Below, in pieces: positions 6,754-14,655 of a stretch of DNA of 32,227 bases. Below the pieces are notes generated by a model. That model saw nothing but the letters and a program-made list of their open reading frames with translations, was not told the DNA's origin and ran no database searches. The translations under genes and the position numbers were made by a program. Origin of the DNA: JBJENW01 sp051880395 (lineage in GTDB: Bacteria > Bacillota > Clostridia > Lachnospirales > Lachnospiraceae); contig JBJENW010000376.1 in NCBI GenBank assembly GCA_051880395.1, positions 1-32,227 on the forward strand, given 5' to 3'. Numbering within the stretch: position 1 is the first letter of the stretch; the number at the start of each line of letters is the position of its first letter.

Positions 6754-8032
6754 TTGTATCACACTCCAAATAATCTTCTAAATTATTTTCTGTATCTGCA
6801 AGCATTGAAAACAGATAATCTCCGATGCTCATCTTCAGCTCCTCCGCATCATTCTCCAACTGTCTTTGTCCTGATTTCTTAAATGTAAAAAACTCTGCCA
6901 CTCCCGGCTCACGATTCACACCCACATGAATCCATGCCGGTTCCAGATAGCTAATAATATATGGCGAATGGCTGGTAATAATCACTTTGCAGGTATCCAG
7001 CAACTGACTCATAATTTGTATATAAGCTTGAAACAGACCTGGTTGAACAGAATTTTCCGGTTCCTCTATCGCTATCAACGAAATATTGCTCACACTGGAT
7101 ATGATGATCTTCGTCAAAATCATAAATACCCGCTTTGCCCCATCTGACATCAACGAGAAATCAACCGGTACTGCCAGATTCTTATCTTTCACATATAGAA
7201 AATAAACTGCATTCATGATTACAAATGGTGCATTTTCCGGAAGCTGACTGCTGTCTACATCTTTAAGTTCGATTTTCTTTACGATAATCTCTTCAATATT
7301 CGGAAATAATTGAAAATATACATCTTTTAGTAATTCAAACTTATCTGGATTTCTTTTACTTAAATCATAAATCACGCGTGGAAGATTCTCCGCATTGATC
7401 AACTCATTTTCAAAGCCTTTCCGTATGATTGGATCTGGCTGATAGAAACGTTTCGCATCCAGATTATTTTCCATATAAATTTTCATAGTATTTAATTTCT
7501 TAATAATTCCAATATAGTATAAATCATCGAATGCGCTCAGTTTATTTGCTACAAGCTGCGCCGGTTCAACTTTGATCGTTGATGTACATCTCCCAGTCTC
7601 GGAACTCTTATATGCCGCTGTTTCTTTTGTTCTATTAATAAGCTGTGAATACTTTTGACCTTTTTCATTGAGCTTTATCCTCAAATATTCCCGAACAATT
7701 TCTGGTTCGCTGTCTTCCTCGCACTGCCAGGAAAACTCGTAACCATACTGTATGCGATATTCCTTCTCTCCATCCATAGTTAAAACTTCGACCTCAAACA
7801 TATAATTTCTACCTTGCATACTTTGATTCAGCGGAATGAGATCCACATTTGCCATCATTTTGAGCTTATATTCAATCGGTGCTTTTATAAAATCCAATCC
7901 AAAATCAATCCCTGTCAGTACATTCGATTTACCAAAATTATTAAGTGCTACCAATGCTGTAATCGTATCAAAAGTTACCTTTACATGTGATAGATTTTTA
8001 AATCCATCTATCTTTACAGCCTGTATTTTCAT
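6746..8032 (-). CDS. OLD/AriA-like AAA ATPase
   Basis: A 428-residue ABC-like ATPase. The N-terminus MKIQAVKIDGFKNLSHVKVT is the usual first strand of SMC/RecF/OLD heads. Walker A is degenerate: ALNNFGKS at 29-36 has Ala in place of the first Gly, as in many AAA_15 proteins. Later come a signature-like SLMSDGAKR, a Walker B (LIAIEEPENSVQPG) and a His-switch (VIITSHSPYI). The ATG at 8032 is chosen because AAGGAG lies 9 bases upstream; the in-frame ATG at 8062 falls at the promoter -10 box and cannot be used. It overlaps the TOPRIM gene by 8 bases. A clean promoter (8063-8091) makes this the first gene of its operon. It is a probable sensor or regulatory ATPase of a two-gene defence-type module. 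Confidence 0.85.
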   Translation of the reverse strand: MKIQAVKIDGFKNLSHVKVTFDTITALVALNNFGKSNVLTGIDFGLDFIKAPIEYKLKMMANVDLIPLNQSMQGRNYMFEVEVLTMDGEKEYRIQYGYEFSWQCEEDSEPEIVREYLRIKLNEKGQKYSQLINRTKETAAYKSSETGRCTSTIKVEPAQLVANKLSAFDDLYYIGIIKKLNTMKIYMENNLDAKRFYQPDPIIRKGFENELINAENLPRVIYDLSKRNPDKFELLKDVYFQLFPNIEEIIVKKIELKDVDSSQLPENAPFVIMNAVYFLYVKDKNLAVPVDFSLMSDGAKRVFMILTKIIISSVSNISLIAIEEPENSVQPGLFQAYIQIMSQLLDTCKVIITSHSPYIISYLEPAWIHVGVNREPGVAEFFTFKKSGQRQLENDAEELKMSIGDYLFSMLADTENNLEDYLECDTNE

Positions 8033-8062
8033 ATTGACACACTCCTTTTTCTTTCTTCTCAC

Positions 8063-8091
8063 ACTATATCACCCATTGAATTAAAGTGCAA
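8063..8091 (-). promoter_or_regulatory. promoter of the ATPase-TOPRIM operon
   Basis: On the minus strand, TTGCAC (8086-8091), a 17-base spacer and TATAGT (8063-8068). Predicted start near 8056, about 25 bases before the ATG. The AT-rich stretch 8092-8160 upstream may be an UP-type element. Confidence 0.65.
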
Positions 8092-8181
8092 TATTTTTTT
8101 ACATATTTATTTATATATTATTCTTTTTGATGCTTTAATATTCTTTTATGATATTTTTTTTTGCTTTTTTAAAAACAGTTT

Positions 8182-8223
8182 CAGGCACTGTAGATACGAT
8201 GCGTTCCCGTTCTACAGTGCCTG
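8182..8223 (-). terminator. terminator of the multicopper-oxidase-like gene
   Basis: A perfect 13-bp stem (8182-8194 with 8211-8223) stands 6 bases after the stop codon. A T-rich run follows on the minus strand (8177-8173, then more A/T). The 16-base loop has a further 3-bp pairing. Confidence 0.75.
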
Positions 8224-8228
8224 TTCTC

Positions 8229-11200
8229 TCACATTTTTTTCCTGCAGAAACAACACCGAATCTTCCCATAAAGATACCGGCAAACGCTGCCCGGTGTTTT
8301 TCCTGCAACGCGCATGATCCCCCACATACCGGATTCGACATCCCACTTGAGACTGCCGGAGCGGTACAAATAATCTCCCGGACAGGATGCACCGTTTTTC
8401 AGTTCGATATCAAAGCGGTTTCCGATGCTGATGGCTCCCTGCAGAGGAATTTCTCTGGAATACGGATCCTTCGGCTGTTCTTTCCAGATGTGTCCGTGTA
8501 CGGCAAACCCAACATTGCGCGGTTTATCTGCCGGCATCAATGTGCGAAAGATCACGCGGTCTCCGGTTTCTGCACGAAAGATCGGTGTTGCCGGATCGCC
8601 GTGGACCAGACTGCTGAACACTTTTTCCGGTCGGCTGTCGTGCTGGAATCGATTGTAAAATCGCTCTGACCGGTAATTGTAGCCTTTTTCTCCGGTGTCT
8701 TCGGCATCCACAGGTGCTATTTCCTCGCTTTCTCCTTCTTCTGCTTCCTCATCCGCCGTCGCCGTCTGGATCAGATTGCCCTTGCGGTCTAGCAAGCGAA
8801 TTCCGTTTTGGATAAACAGCACGAATTCCCGAAACGTCTCCTGTCCCGGTGCTGTGATCACTGCCTGTTCTGAAAAATCGCCCGGCTTTTTCGTCTCATT
8901 CTCAAACCAGCGCGCCCCCGCAGGTTCTACGATGAGTGCGCCAAACAATCCATGATAGCGGTGATTTCTCACATCACCAAACGACTGCAGCGTACAGGTC
9001 CCGTATTCCCGATCAGCAAACCAGCGATACGTGCGGCTCTCTCCCACTCCAACCGTCTGCTCGTAAGAGTTATAGCCTACATTCACGCCCGCATCCCGCA
9101 CCGGATCGTATTTCAAGAACTGCGGCTGCAATGACACCCGCATTGACGGTGTATGCGGTCGGTCTAACGGTACTTTTGGATACGAAAAATATGGAACCTC
9201 TTGCGTCAGGCAGTTATGCAGTGTCACTTCCACCCATTCTCCTACATTTGCCCGCAAAATCAATGGTTTATAGCGATACCCGCCGCGCCGGATCTTTTCC
9301 AGATCGGCATATGGCACAAATACCATGCCATCCGGATCATGATCGCCGTAGCAGTTGTAACACAAATCTGCCTGTACTGCAGCAATCTCGTAATGTCGGA
9401 TCATACCACTGCTCCCCGGACATGGCGGCAGTGGGAAAATTCCGGCGTGCTCTGATTTTGAGCTGCTTTTACAGAGTGGGCGCAGACACGTTTTATAATG
9501 ATCGTACACGCGAATGATTCCCCATAAACCAAGCCACAGATCATCTATTCCTCCAAAATAATATAGATAATCACCCGCTTGATATGGTTCTGTGATGTGA
9601 ATGTTAAATGCCTCGGAAATTCCGATCGTCTGCGACTGTGTATCCGGAGAATGCGGATCGGATGGCTCTTTTTTCCAGCTCATTCCATTTAGATTAAAGC
9701 TGTGCTGTTCCTCATGCGCTCCGTCGAGCAGCCGGATGACAAGTTCCTCGCCCGGATACGTCTCAATGAGTGGTGTCGCCGGGTCCCCGTGTACATGGGA
9801 ACTGAACACATACGCCGGATCCGCTTTTTTGCACAGCCGCTCCCGCATGGGCTCTGAGTGGTAATTGATTCCCATCACCCCCGGATCATCATGTGAACCG
9901 GGAACCTCCGGCGGATTAAGTGCCTCTCCTTTTTTGTCAAACAACAGGGCAAAGTCGTGTACAAACAACGCTGCCTCCCGAAACGAGGACCCATCTCTCC
10001 TGCGAATCACTGCCTGTGTACCGGATGCAAGTGTCTCGCCGGTTCGGATATGATGAAACGTTGCCCCCGCCTCTTCAATGATCAGTGCACCGAACAGCCC
10101 ATGCTGCTGATGCGTATTTGCAAACAAATGATCATGGAAAAAGACGGTCCGAAGCTCTGTATCCGCGAAAAATCGTTCCACCAGTGTTTCGTATCTTCGC
10201 GCTCCTGCGATGTTATTCCAACCGTTTGCCGACCCATCCGAAACGATGGTATCAAATTTCACCAGATGCAGATGATGCCCCACGATATCTGTCTTTGTCC
10301 GCATTTGAAATGGGCTTTCCTCGATATACTCCGGCAGAAGATTAGTCGTTCGAAGTTCAATGCAGTCCCCCGCATTGGCGCGGATGACAAGCGGCTCAAC
10401 CCGAATCTTTCCCGTTTCCACTTTTTGAATATACGCATCCAGCCCTCCATGACGAAGAAGTTCTTCTTTTAAAACGAAAAATCGTCCTTGCGGGTCGTTC
10501 CAGCCAAAACGATTATACTTCAGTTTCGCCTGTACCATCGCGATTTCAAATACTTTTACATTCCGTGGTTCTTCACATGACTGCTGTGTGATCTGTCCAT
10601 CCTCGACTGGCGTTTCCTCCCCCGCATCCTTTTTTCCCCCTTTCGCCACTTCTATCTCCAGTTTTTCCACCACTTTCTGGTTTTTCTCTTCGGTTACTTC
10701 TGCCTCCTGCTTTCTACACATCTTCTCCTCACAATGATCCGTATGACACGGACAGGTATCTGTATACAATGCTCCCGGTTCAAAATCCGGAACAAAATTC
10801 TGCTCCTCCAAACTCGTAGGCTCGCGTGTTACCTCGCCTGTCCTCCCCAAAACACCAAACGGTGGCTGCAGAGGTGGTTTTGGATATTTTCCCCCTACAA
10901 ACCATGGATAGCCTGGGTGCAATGCATCTTTTTTCGGCGGACGTTTCCGATCACACAGTGGAATCAGTGGCGGTACATTTGTTCCGTCGGGCAACTTTCC
11001 GCTACCGTCCTCCAACCGGTCGTGTACGCGCCAGAGCGTCCACATTCCCTCATGAAAATGCGGATACAGATGACAGTGAAAAATCGCATCCCCGATCATG
11101 CCGTTTTTACTGCCTGCCCCGTGCAAAATGGAAAGCGTATAGCACTCCTGCGGGCTGATCGAAATCGAATCGATGATGGTGGAAACCGGATTTTCTCCTT

Positions 11201-12098
11201 CAAGCCTCCACTGGTGATTATGCAGATGAAAAACATGTGTCTCTTTCACCCCGCCATGCACCAGTCGAATCTTGGCTGGATCTCCCACATACGCATGCAA
11301 AAGGGGTGGTGCCGGATCCTGATACACCCATGAACTCATGGAAATATCCTCCCCCGAATCCGCATGATCTTGCGTCAGTGGTTTTCGATTGCGCATCGGT
11401 TCGGAACGATAGCTGATTCCAGTTGTCATCGACATCAGCCCGGTATGCAAATCCACGGGTTGTTTTCCGTCTTTATTGAGGATTTCCAACTCATCGTGAA
11501 AAAAGACTGTATATTCCCGAAATGCAGGTTTTCCCGGTGTATAAATATCCGCAAACAAACCGCTTTTGATCGGTTTTTTGCTCCTTGGACTACGCCAGAC
11601 TGCCTCCGGTGCTTCGACGATCACCGCACCAAACAGACCATGCACATTTGTTGCATCCTCACTGCTGCGCGGATCTCCCAGATCACTGAACAGATACACC
11701 CCCTCTTCTTTTGCATACCAGACATACTCCGCTTTTTTCGATGTCGTCGTATCCGGATTAAACCCAACCGCAGCGCCGTCCGACTTTAACACATCATACT
11801 CCAATCCCTGCACATGCATAGACAAGTTTCGTTTCAGAGAATGCGAAAAATGAATCCGCACTGTCTCTCCTGCATGCACTCGCAAAACAAGCGGCTGTAC
11901 TTCCTCATATGGCTGCGGGATTTTTTGCCGAAATTGTTTCCACGCATTTTTCCGAACTCTTTCGGCATCCTCCGCCAGCACATACATCAGGCCATTCGGG
12001 TCATGATCCCCATACCGGTTATAAACGATCGGAATCTCAATTGCCTCAACAAAAAATTCCCGTACATTTTCGGTATCCCGATATTTATACAGCTCCAT
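8229..12098 (-). CDS. six-cupredoxin-domain multicopper-oxidase-like protein
   Basis: A 1289-residue protein; the ATG at 12098 has a strong GGAGG 6 bases before it, so the longer frame from 12137 is not used. The sequence is three tandem units of about 400 residues. They begin at residues ~20, ~530 and ~925 with the same pattern (YNRYGDHDPNG, YNRFGWNDPQG, YNCYGDHDPDG), and each holds two cupredoxin-like halves with HGLFGA(V/L)I in the first. Unit 1 keeps oxidase-type copper motifs: HLHNH (291-295) and HCH-x3-H-x3-GM (341-352). Unit 2 keeps FFHDHLF and HQQHGLFG. Unit 3 has lost most histidines. Units 1 and 2 are joined by a Cys/Glu/Lys-rich linker (residues ~450-530) containing CPCHTDHCEEKMC. 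The three-pair layout is that of ceruloplasmin/MnxG-type oxidases. No signal peptide or TAT motif is present, so it appears cytosolic. Oxidase substrate unknown. Confidence 0.8.
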   Translation of the reverse strand: MELYKYRDTENVREFFVEAIEIPIVYNRYGDHDPNGLMYVLAEDAERVRKNAWKQFRQKIPQPYEEVQPLVLRVHAGETVRIHFSHSLKRNLSMHVQGLEYDVLKSDGAAVGFNPDTTTSKKAEYVWYAKEEGVYLFSDLGDPRSSEDATNVHGLFGAVIVEAPEAVWRSPRSKKPIKSGLFADIYTPGKPAFREYTVFFHDELEILNKDGKQPVDLHTGLMSMTTGISYRSEPMRNRKPLTQDHADSGEDISMSSWVYQDPAPPLLHAYVGDPAKIRLVHGGVKETHVFHLHNHQWRLEGENPVSTIIDSISISPQECYTLSILHGAGSKNGMIGDAIFHCHLYPHFHEGMWTLWRVHDRLEDGSGKLPDGTNVPPLIPLCDRKRPPKKDALHPGYPWFVGGKYPKPPLQPPFGVLGRTGEVTREPTSLEEQNFVPDFEPGALYTDTCPCHTDHCEEKMCRKQEAEVTEEKNQKVVEKLEIEVAKGGKKDAGEETPVEDGQITQQSCEEPRNVKVFEIAMVQAKLKYNRFGWNDPQGRFFVLKEELLRHGGLDAYIQKVETGKIRVEPLVIRANAGDCIELRTTNLLPEYIEESPFQMRTKTDIVGHHLHLVKFDTIVSDGSANGWNNIAGARRYETLVERFFADTELRTVFFHDHLFANTHQQHGLFGALIIEEAGATFHHIRTGETLASGTQAVIRRRDGSSFREAALFVHDFALLFDKKGEALNPPEVPGSHDDPGVMGINYHSEPMRERLCKKADPAYVFSSHVHGDPATPLIETYPGEELVIRLLDGAHEEQHSFNLNGMSWKKEPSDPHSPDTQSQTIGISEAFNIHITEPYQAGDYLYYFGGIDDLWLGLWGIIRVYDHYKTCLRPLCKSSSKSEHAGIFPLPPCPGSSGMIRHYEIAAVQADLCYNCYGDHDPDGMVFVPYADLEKIRRGGYRYKPLILRANVGEWVEVTLHNCLTQEVPYFSYPKVPLDRPHTPSMRVSLQPQFLKYDPVRDAGVNVGYNSYEQTVGVGESRTYRWFADREYGTCTLQSFGDVRNHRYHGLFGALIVEPAGARWFENETKKPGDFSEQAVITAPGQETFREFVLFIQNGIRLLDRKGNLIQTATADEEAEEGESEEIAPVDAEDTGEKGYNYRSERFYNRFQHDSRPEKVFSSLVHGDPATPIFRAETGDRVIFRTLMPADKPRNVGFAVHGHIWKEQPKDPYSREIPLQGAISIGNRFDIELKNGASCPGDYLYRSGSLKWDVESGMWGIMRVAGKTPGSVCRYLYGKIRCCFCRKKM

Positions 12099-12163
12099 TC
12101 TATTCCTCCGTTTTTCTGTTTCCTTTAATATATGCATCTACATTCCAAAATGCTACCGATCAT

Positions 12164-12409
12164 GAAAAATATCTCAACCATGGGGAGTCCTACACGGACG
12201 TTTCGCAACACGCCGGGCATCTCTGCGAAAAAACTCGGCTCCTGTGCAGGTAAGCTAACTCTTAAGATTCTCTAAGACACTCAGGATCGCCTTCGTGCCT
12301 AAGAGAATCTAAAGAGTGGATCTCACCTGCACCCGCCGAAACGTTTTTCGCAGAGATGCCCGGCGTGTTGCAAAACTGTGTATCGGAAACGGAAGGTTGA
12401 GATATTTTC
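12164..12409. repeat. fold-back element A (246 bp)
   Basis: A near-complete palindrome. The ends are inverted GAAAAATATCTCAACC (12164-12179) and its complement with one A missing (12395-12409). Further in, 12205-12232 and 12344-12371 are perfect 28-bp inverted copies. Then 12244-12251 pairs with 12325-12332, and 12258-12277 with 12299-12318 nearly perfectly, up to an apex near 12286. The left subterminal stretch matches the right end of element B and the right one matches the left end of B. The element ends 66 bases before the start of the oxidase-like gene. Confidence 0.9.
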
Positions 12410-12418
12410 TTACAGTTT

Positions 12419-12513
12419 CAGAAAGTGGTGAATTGAAAATTTATGTGGATGAAAAATTTAAAACCACAGCAGAATACTTTCCACTCACATAAAATCTGCT
12501 TCACAACTTTCTG
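12419..12513. repeat. intervening fold-back (95 bp)
   Basis: Between elements A and B, 12419-12432 and 12500-12513 are inverted copies with one mismatch. The next ~17 bases inward (around 12434-12450 and 12482-12498) also pair with small offsets. It does not carry the A/B terminal sequence. It may be the tail of another element or part of the insertion target. Confidence 0.6.
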
Positions 12514-12520
12514 GCGTAAA

Positions 12521-12919
12521 CGAAAAATATCTCAACCACTCGGTTTCAATACACAGTTTTCGGTATCCGGCAGGAGGCAAGGACCGGGGTGGCTGCAACA
12601 AAAGTGGCTTTGACAGAAATGATAGTGAGCTTGGATGGGTGGATTTGCGATGCCTTTGCTGTCTTTCGTTCGGCGGAGAGGCTGTGCGAATCTGTATGCC
12701 AGAGAAAGAATCTGCTTTTGATTCTGGCTCTGGCATACAGATTCGTGCAGACTGTCCGACCTTCGAAAGACAGCAAAAATAAAGCATCGCAGATCCGCCC
12801 ATCCAAACTCGACTTCATTTCTGTCTAGCCACTTTTGTTTCAGCCACCCCGTTCCTTGCCTCCTGCCGGATACCGGAAACGTCCGCGTAGGGATACCCTC
12901 ATGGTTGAGATATTTTTCG
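12521..12919. repeat. fold-back element B (399 bp)
   Basis: A single giant hairpin. The terminal repeats are a perfect 18 bp (12521-12538 and 12902-12919). Arms of roughly 150 bp, from about 12560 and 12877 inward, pair with only scattered mismatches, ending in a 6-bp stem (12707-12712 with 12719-12724) and 6-base loop. Frames on both strands stay open through it only because the arms mirror each other; no credible protein is encoded. It ends 82 bases before the zinc-ribbon gene. Confidence 0.9.
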
Positions 12920-13001
12920 TCAAAATACTTTTCTTCTGTAAAAAAATGCGGTAGAATGTGTAGTAAATTATACTTTTTATAAACGAGAGGAGTCATGTGT
13001 T

Positions 13002-14588
13002 ATGAAGTGTCCATATTGCGGCAGCGAATTGCCGGAGAACGCGACGTTCTGTGACCAGTGCCAACAACCGGTCACACCAAACGCTCAATATTATGATCCA
13101 AACCAGCAAAGGTTCGACCCGAATGCTCAATATTATGATCCAAACCAACAGGGATTTGATCCAAATGCTCAATATTATGATCCAAACCAGCAGGGATTTG
13201 ATCCGAATGCTCAATATTATGATCCAAACCAGCAGGGATTTGATCCAAATGCTCAATATTATGATCCAAACCAGCAAGGATTCGACCCAAATGCTCAATA
13301 TTATGGTCCAAACCAACAGGGATTTGATCCGAATGCTCAATATTATGATCAGACTCAGCAGGGGTTCGACCCAAATGCTCAATATTATGATCCAAACCAG
13401 CAAAGGTTCGACCCGAATGCTCAATATTATGATCAGACTCAGCAGGGGTTTGATCCGAATGCTCAATATTATGATCAGACTCAGCAGGGGTTTGATCCGG
13501 CCTACAACCAGGCAAGGAAAATTAACGTTCGCACCGGAAAGAAAAAGAAAAATAATGGCACCACGATTGCCATTGTGTCCGCTGCTTTTTTGCTCGTGTT
13601 AGCCATCGGCGGAGTTGCCTTCGCTGCCTCGCAGGGATATCTCCCATTTGGCTCAGGTTCTAAAGACGACACCGAAGCAAACAATTTGATCGTTTCCGAT
13701 ACGATGGAAGCAAAGGAAGATCTCTCTTCTTCGAAAGAAGCCACAGAAACAGAACCTTCCGCTCCCGTAGATGAAAGAGACGAAACATCCGATGATAAAC
13801 CATTTGAAACGCTTACCATAGACAAACTGGAAAAAGAATATGAAGAAAACAGTGTAAACGCAGAAACAAAATACGAAAAAAGCGTGATCTCTTTACAAGG
13901 ATATGTGCAGTCTATCGAAAAAGATGACGAGAACCGCTATGAGATCATCCTTTCCGAGAGTAATGATTCTTACAATGACTATCTGATCATCTGTTACAGC
14001 AATGATAAGGAAAGTGTTGTTTCCATCAAAGAAAAACAATATGTTACTGCCACTGGTCTGGTGCATCAGGAAGGTGATGAGGTTTCATTTTTATCCGGCT
14101 GTACCTTTAAAGCTGCAAAAGCACCGGTTCCTCCTTCCACTGATGTTGCAAAGGATGGGCATCGGTATAAAATTTTCGTCTCCGATGTCACCTGGCAGCA
14201 GGCGTTTGACGACTGCAAGGCTCGTGGCGGTACGCTCTTAACGATTGATACCGAAACAGAATTTCAACAGGTGACCAAACAAATTGCCGATGAGGGTCAT
14301 CAAGATGTTCATTTTTATCTGGGTGGACGCCGTGATCTAAATTCTGCCGATTACTACTGGGTTGATAACAAAAACCGTTTTACCGGTATTTCTTTAAATC
14401 CAAACACTAAGAGCTGGTCGGCTACCCATTGGATGACAGGTGAACCAAGTCTCACCTCTCCGGATGGGGACGAAATGTATATGAATCTGATTTTCTATCA
14501 GAACACATGGGTATTGAACGATGTACCCGCAGATATCACTCCATTTTATAAAGGAAAAACCGGATATATCTGCGAATTCGATTCCTGA
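13002..14588 (+). CDS. membrane protein: zinc ribbon, tyrosine-rich repeats, OB-like and C-type lectin-like domains
   Basis: A 528-residue protein. Residues 1-24 are a zinc ribbon (CPYCG, then CDQCQ). Residues 27-166 are ten copies of a 14-residue repeat, consensus NAQYYDPNQQGFDP, low-complexity and prion-like in composition. A Lys-rich stretch precedes one transmembrane helix (~189-210), so the repeats face the cytosol and the rest is outside. After an acidic Ser/Thr linker comes an OB-fold-like tRNA_anti-like domain (SLQGYVQSIEKDDENRYEII, near 300-370). The C-terminal ~140 residues are a C-type lectin-like domain (TWQQAFDDCKARGGTLLTI, then W and a final YICEF). AGAGGAG lies 9 bases before the ATG. 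It diverges from the oxidase gene across the fold-back cluster. Ligand unknown; domain calls rest on pattern recognition. Confidence 0.8.
   Translation: MKCPYCGSELPENATFCDQCQQPVTPNAQYYDPNQQRFDPNAQYYDPNQQGFDPNAQYYDPNQQGFDPNAQYYDPNQQGFDPNAQYYDPNQQGFDPNAQYYGPNQQGFDPNAQYYDQTQQGFDPNAQYYDPNQQRFDPNAQYYDQTQQGFDPNAQYYDQTQQGFDPAYNQARKINVRTGKKKKNNGTTIAIVSAAFLLVLAIGGVAFAASQGYLPFGSGSKDDTEANNLIVSDTMEAKEDLSSSKEATETEPSAPVDERDETSDDKPFETLTIDKLEKEYEENSVNAETKYEKSVISLQGYVQSIEKDDENRYEIILSESNDSYNDYLIICYSNDKESVVSIKEKQYVTATGLVHQEGDEVSFLSGCTFKAAKAPVPPSTDVAKDGHRYKIFVSDVTWQQAFDDCKARGGTLLTIDTETEFQQVTKQIADEGHQDVHFYLGGRRDLNSADYYWVDNKNRFTGISLNPNTKSWSATHWMTGEPSLTSPDGDEMYMNLIFYQNTWVLNDVPADITPFYKGKTGYICEFDS
13080..13499 (+). 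repeat. 42-bp in-frame tandem repeat, ten units
   Basis: Ten head-to-tail 42-bp units encode the 14-residue repeat of the zinc-ribbon protein. Units differ mainly at third positions and at two variable sites (DPNQQ versus DQTQQ, and G versus R before F). The multiple of three means copy-number change keeps the frame. Long antisense and +1 frames here are artefacts of the repeat. Confidence 0.95.
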
Positions 14589-14620
14589 TCGATCACAACA
14601 ACGACATTTTCGTTTTCAAA

Positions 14621-14652
14621 AAAACCGCGTGAGATTTTTCTCACGCGGTTTT
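14621..14652. terminator. bidirectional terminator
   Basis: A perfect 14-bp GC-rich stem (14621-14634 with 14639-14652) and TTTT loop, flanked by A-rich and T-rich sides. It lies between two converging genes and serves both. Confidence 0.92.
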
Positions 14653-14655
14653 CTT

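Noticed and set aside
6154..8032. Direct naming as PARIS (AriA/AriB) or Gabija
   Set aside because: No helicase partner is present, and the Toprim protein is too short and not clearly DUF4435; only the OLD-like class can be supported.
12485..12996. Overlapping ORFs of 90-154 codons on both strands
   Set aside because: They lie in fold-back element B; mirror-image arms keep frames open on both strands, and none has a ribosome binding site or protein-like composition.
13080..13499. Possible CRISPR-like array
   Set aside because: Units are contiguous 42-bp coding repeats with no spacers and lie inside a clear gene.
12993..13515. Antisense ORFs of 147 and 157 codons, one with a repeated hydrophobic motif
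   Set aside because: They are shadows of the 42-bp tandem repeat of the zinc-ribbon gene, where a frame without a stop in one unit is open in all.
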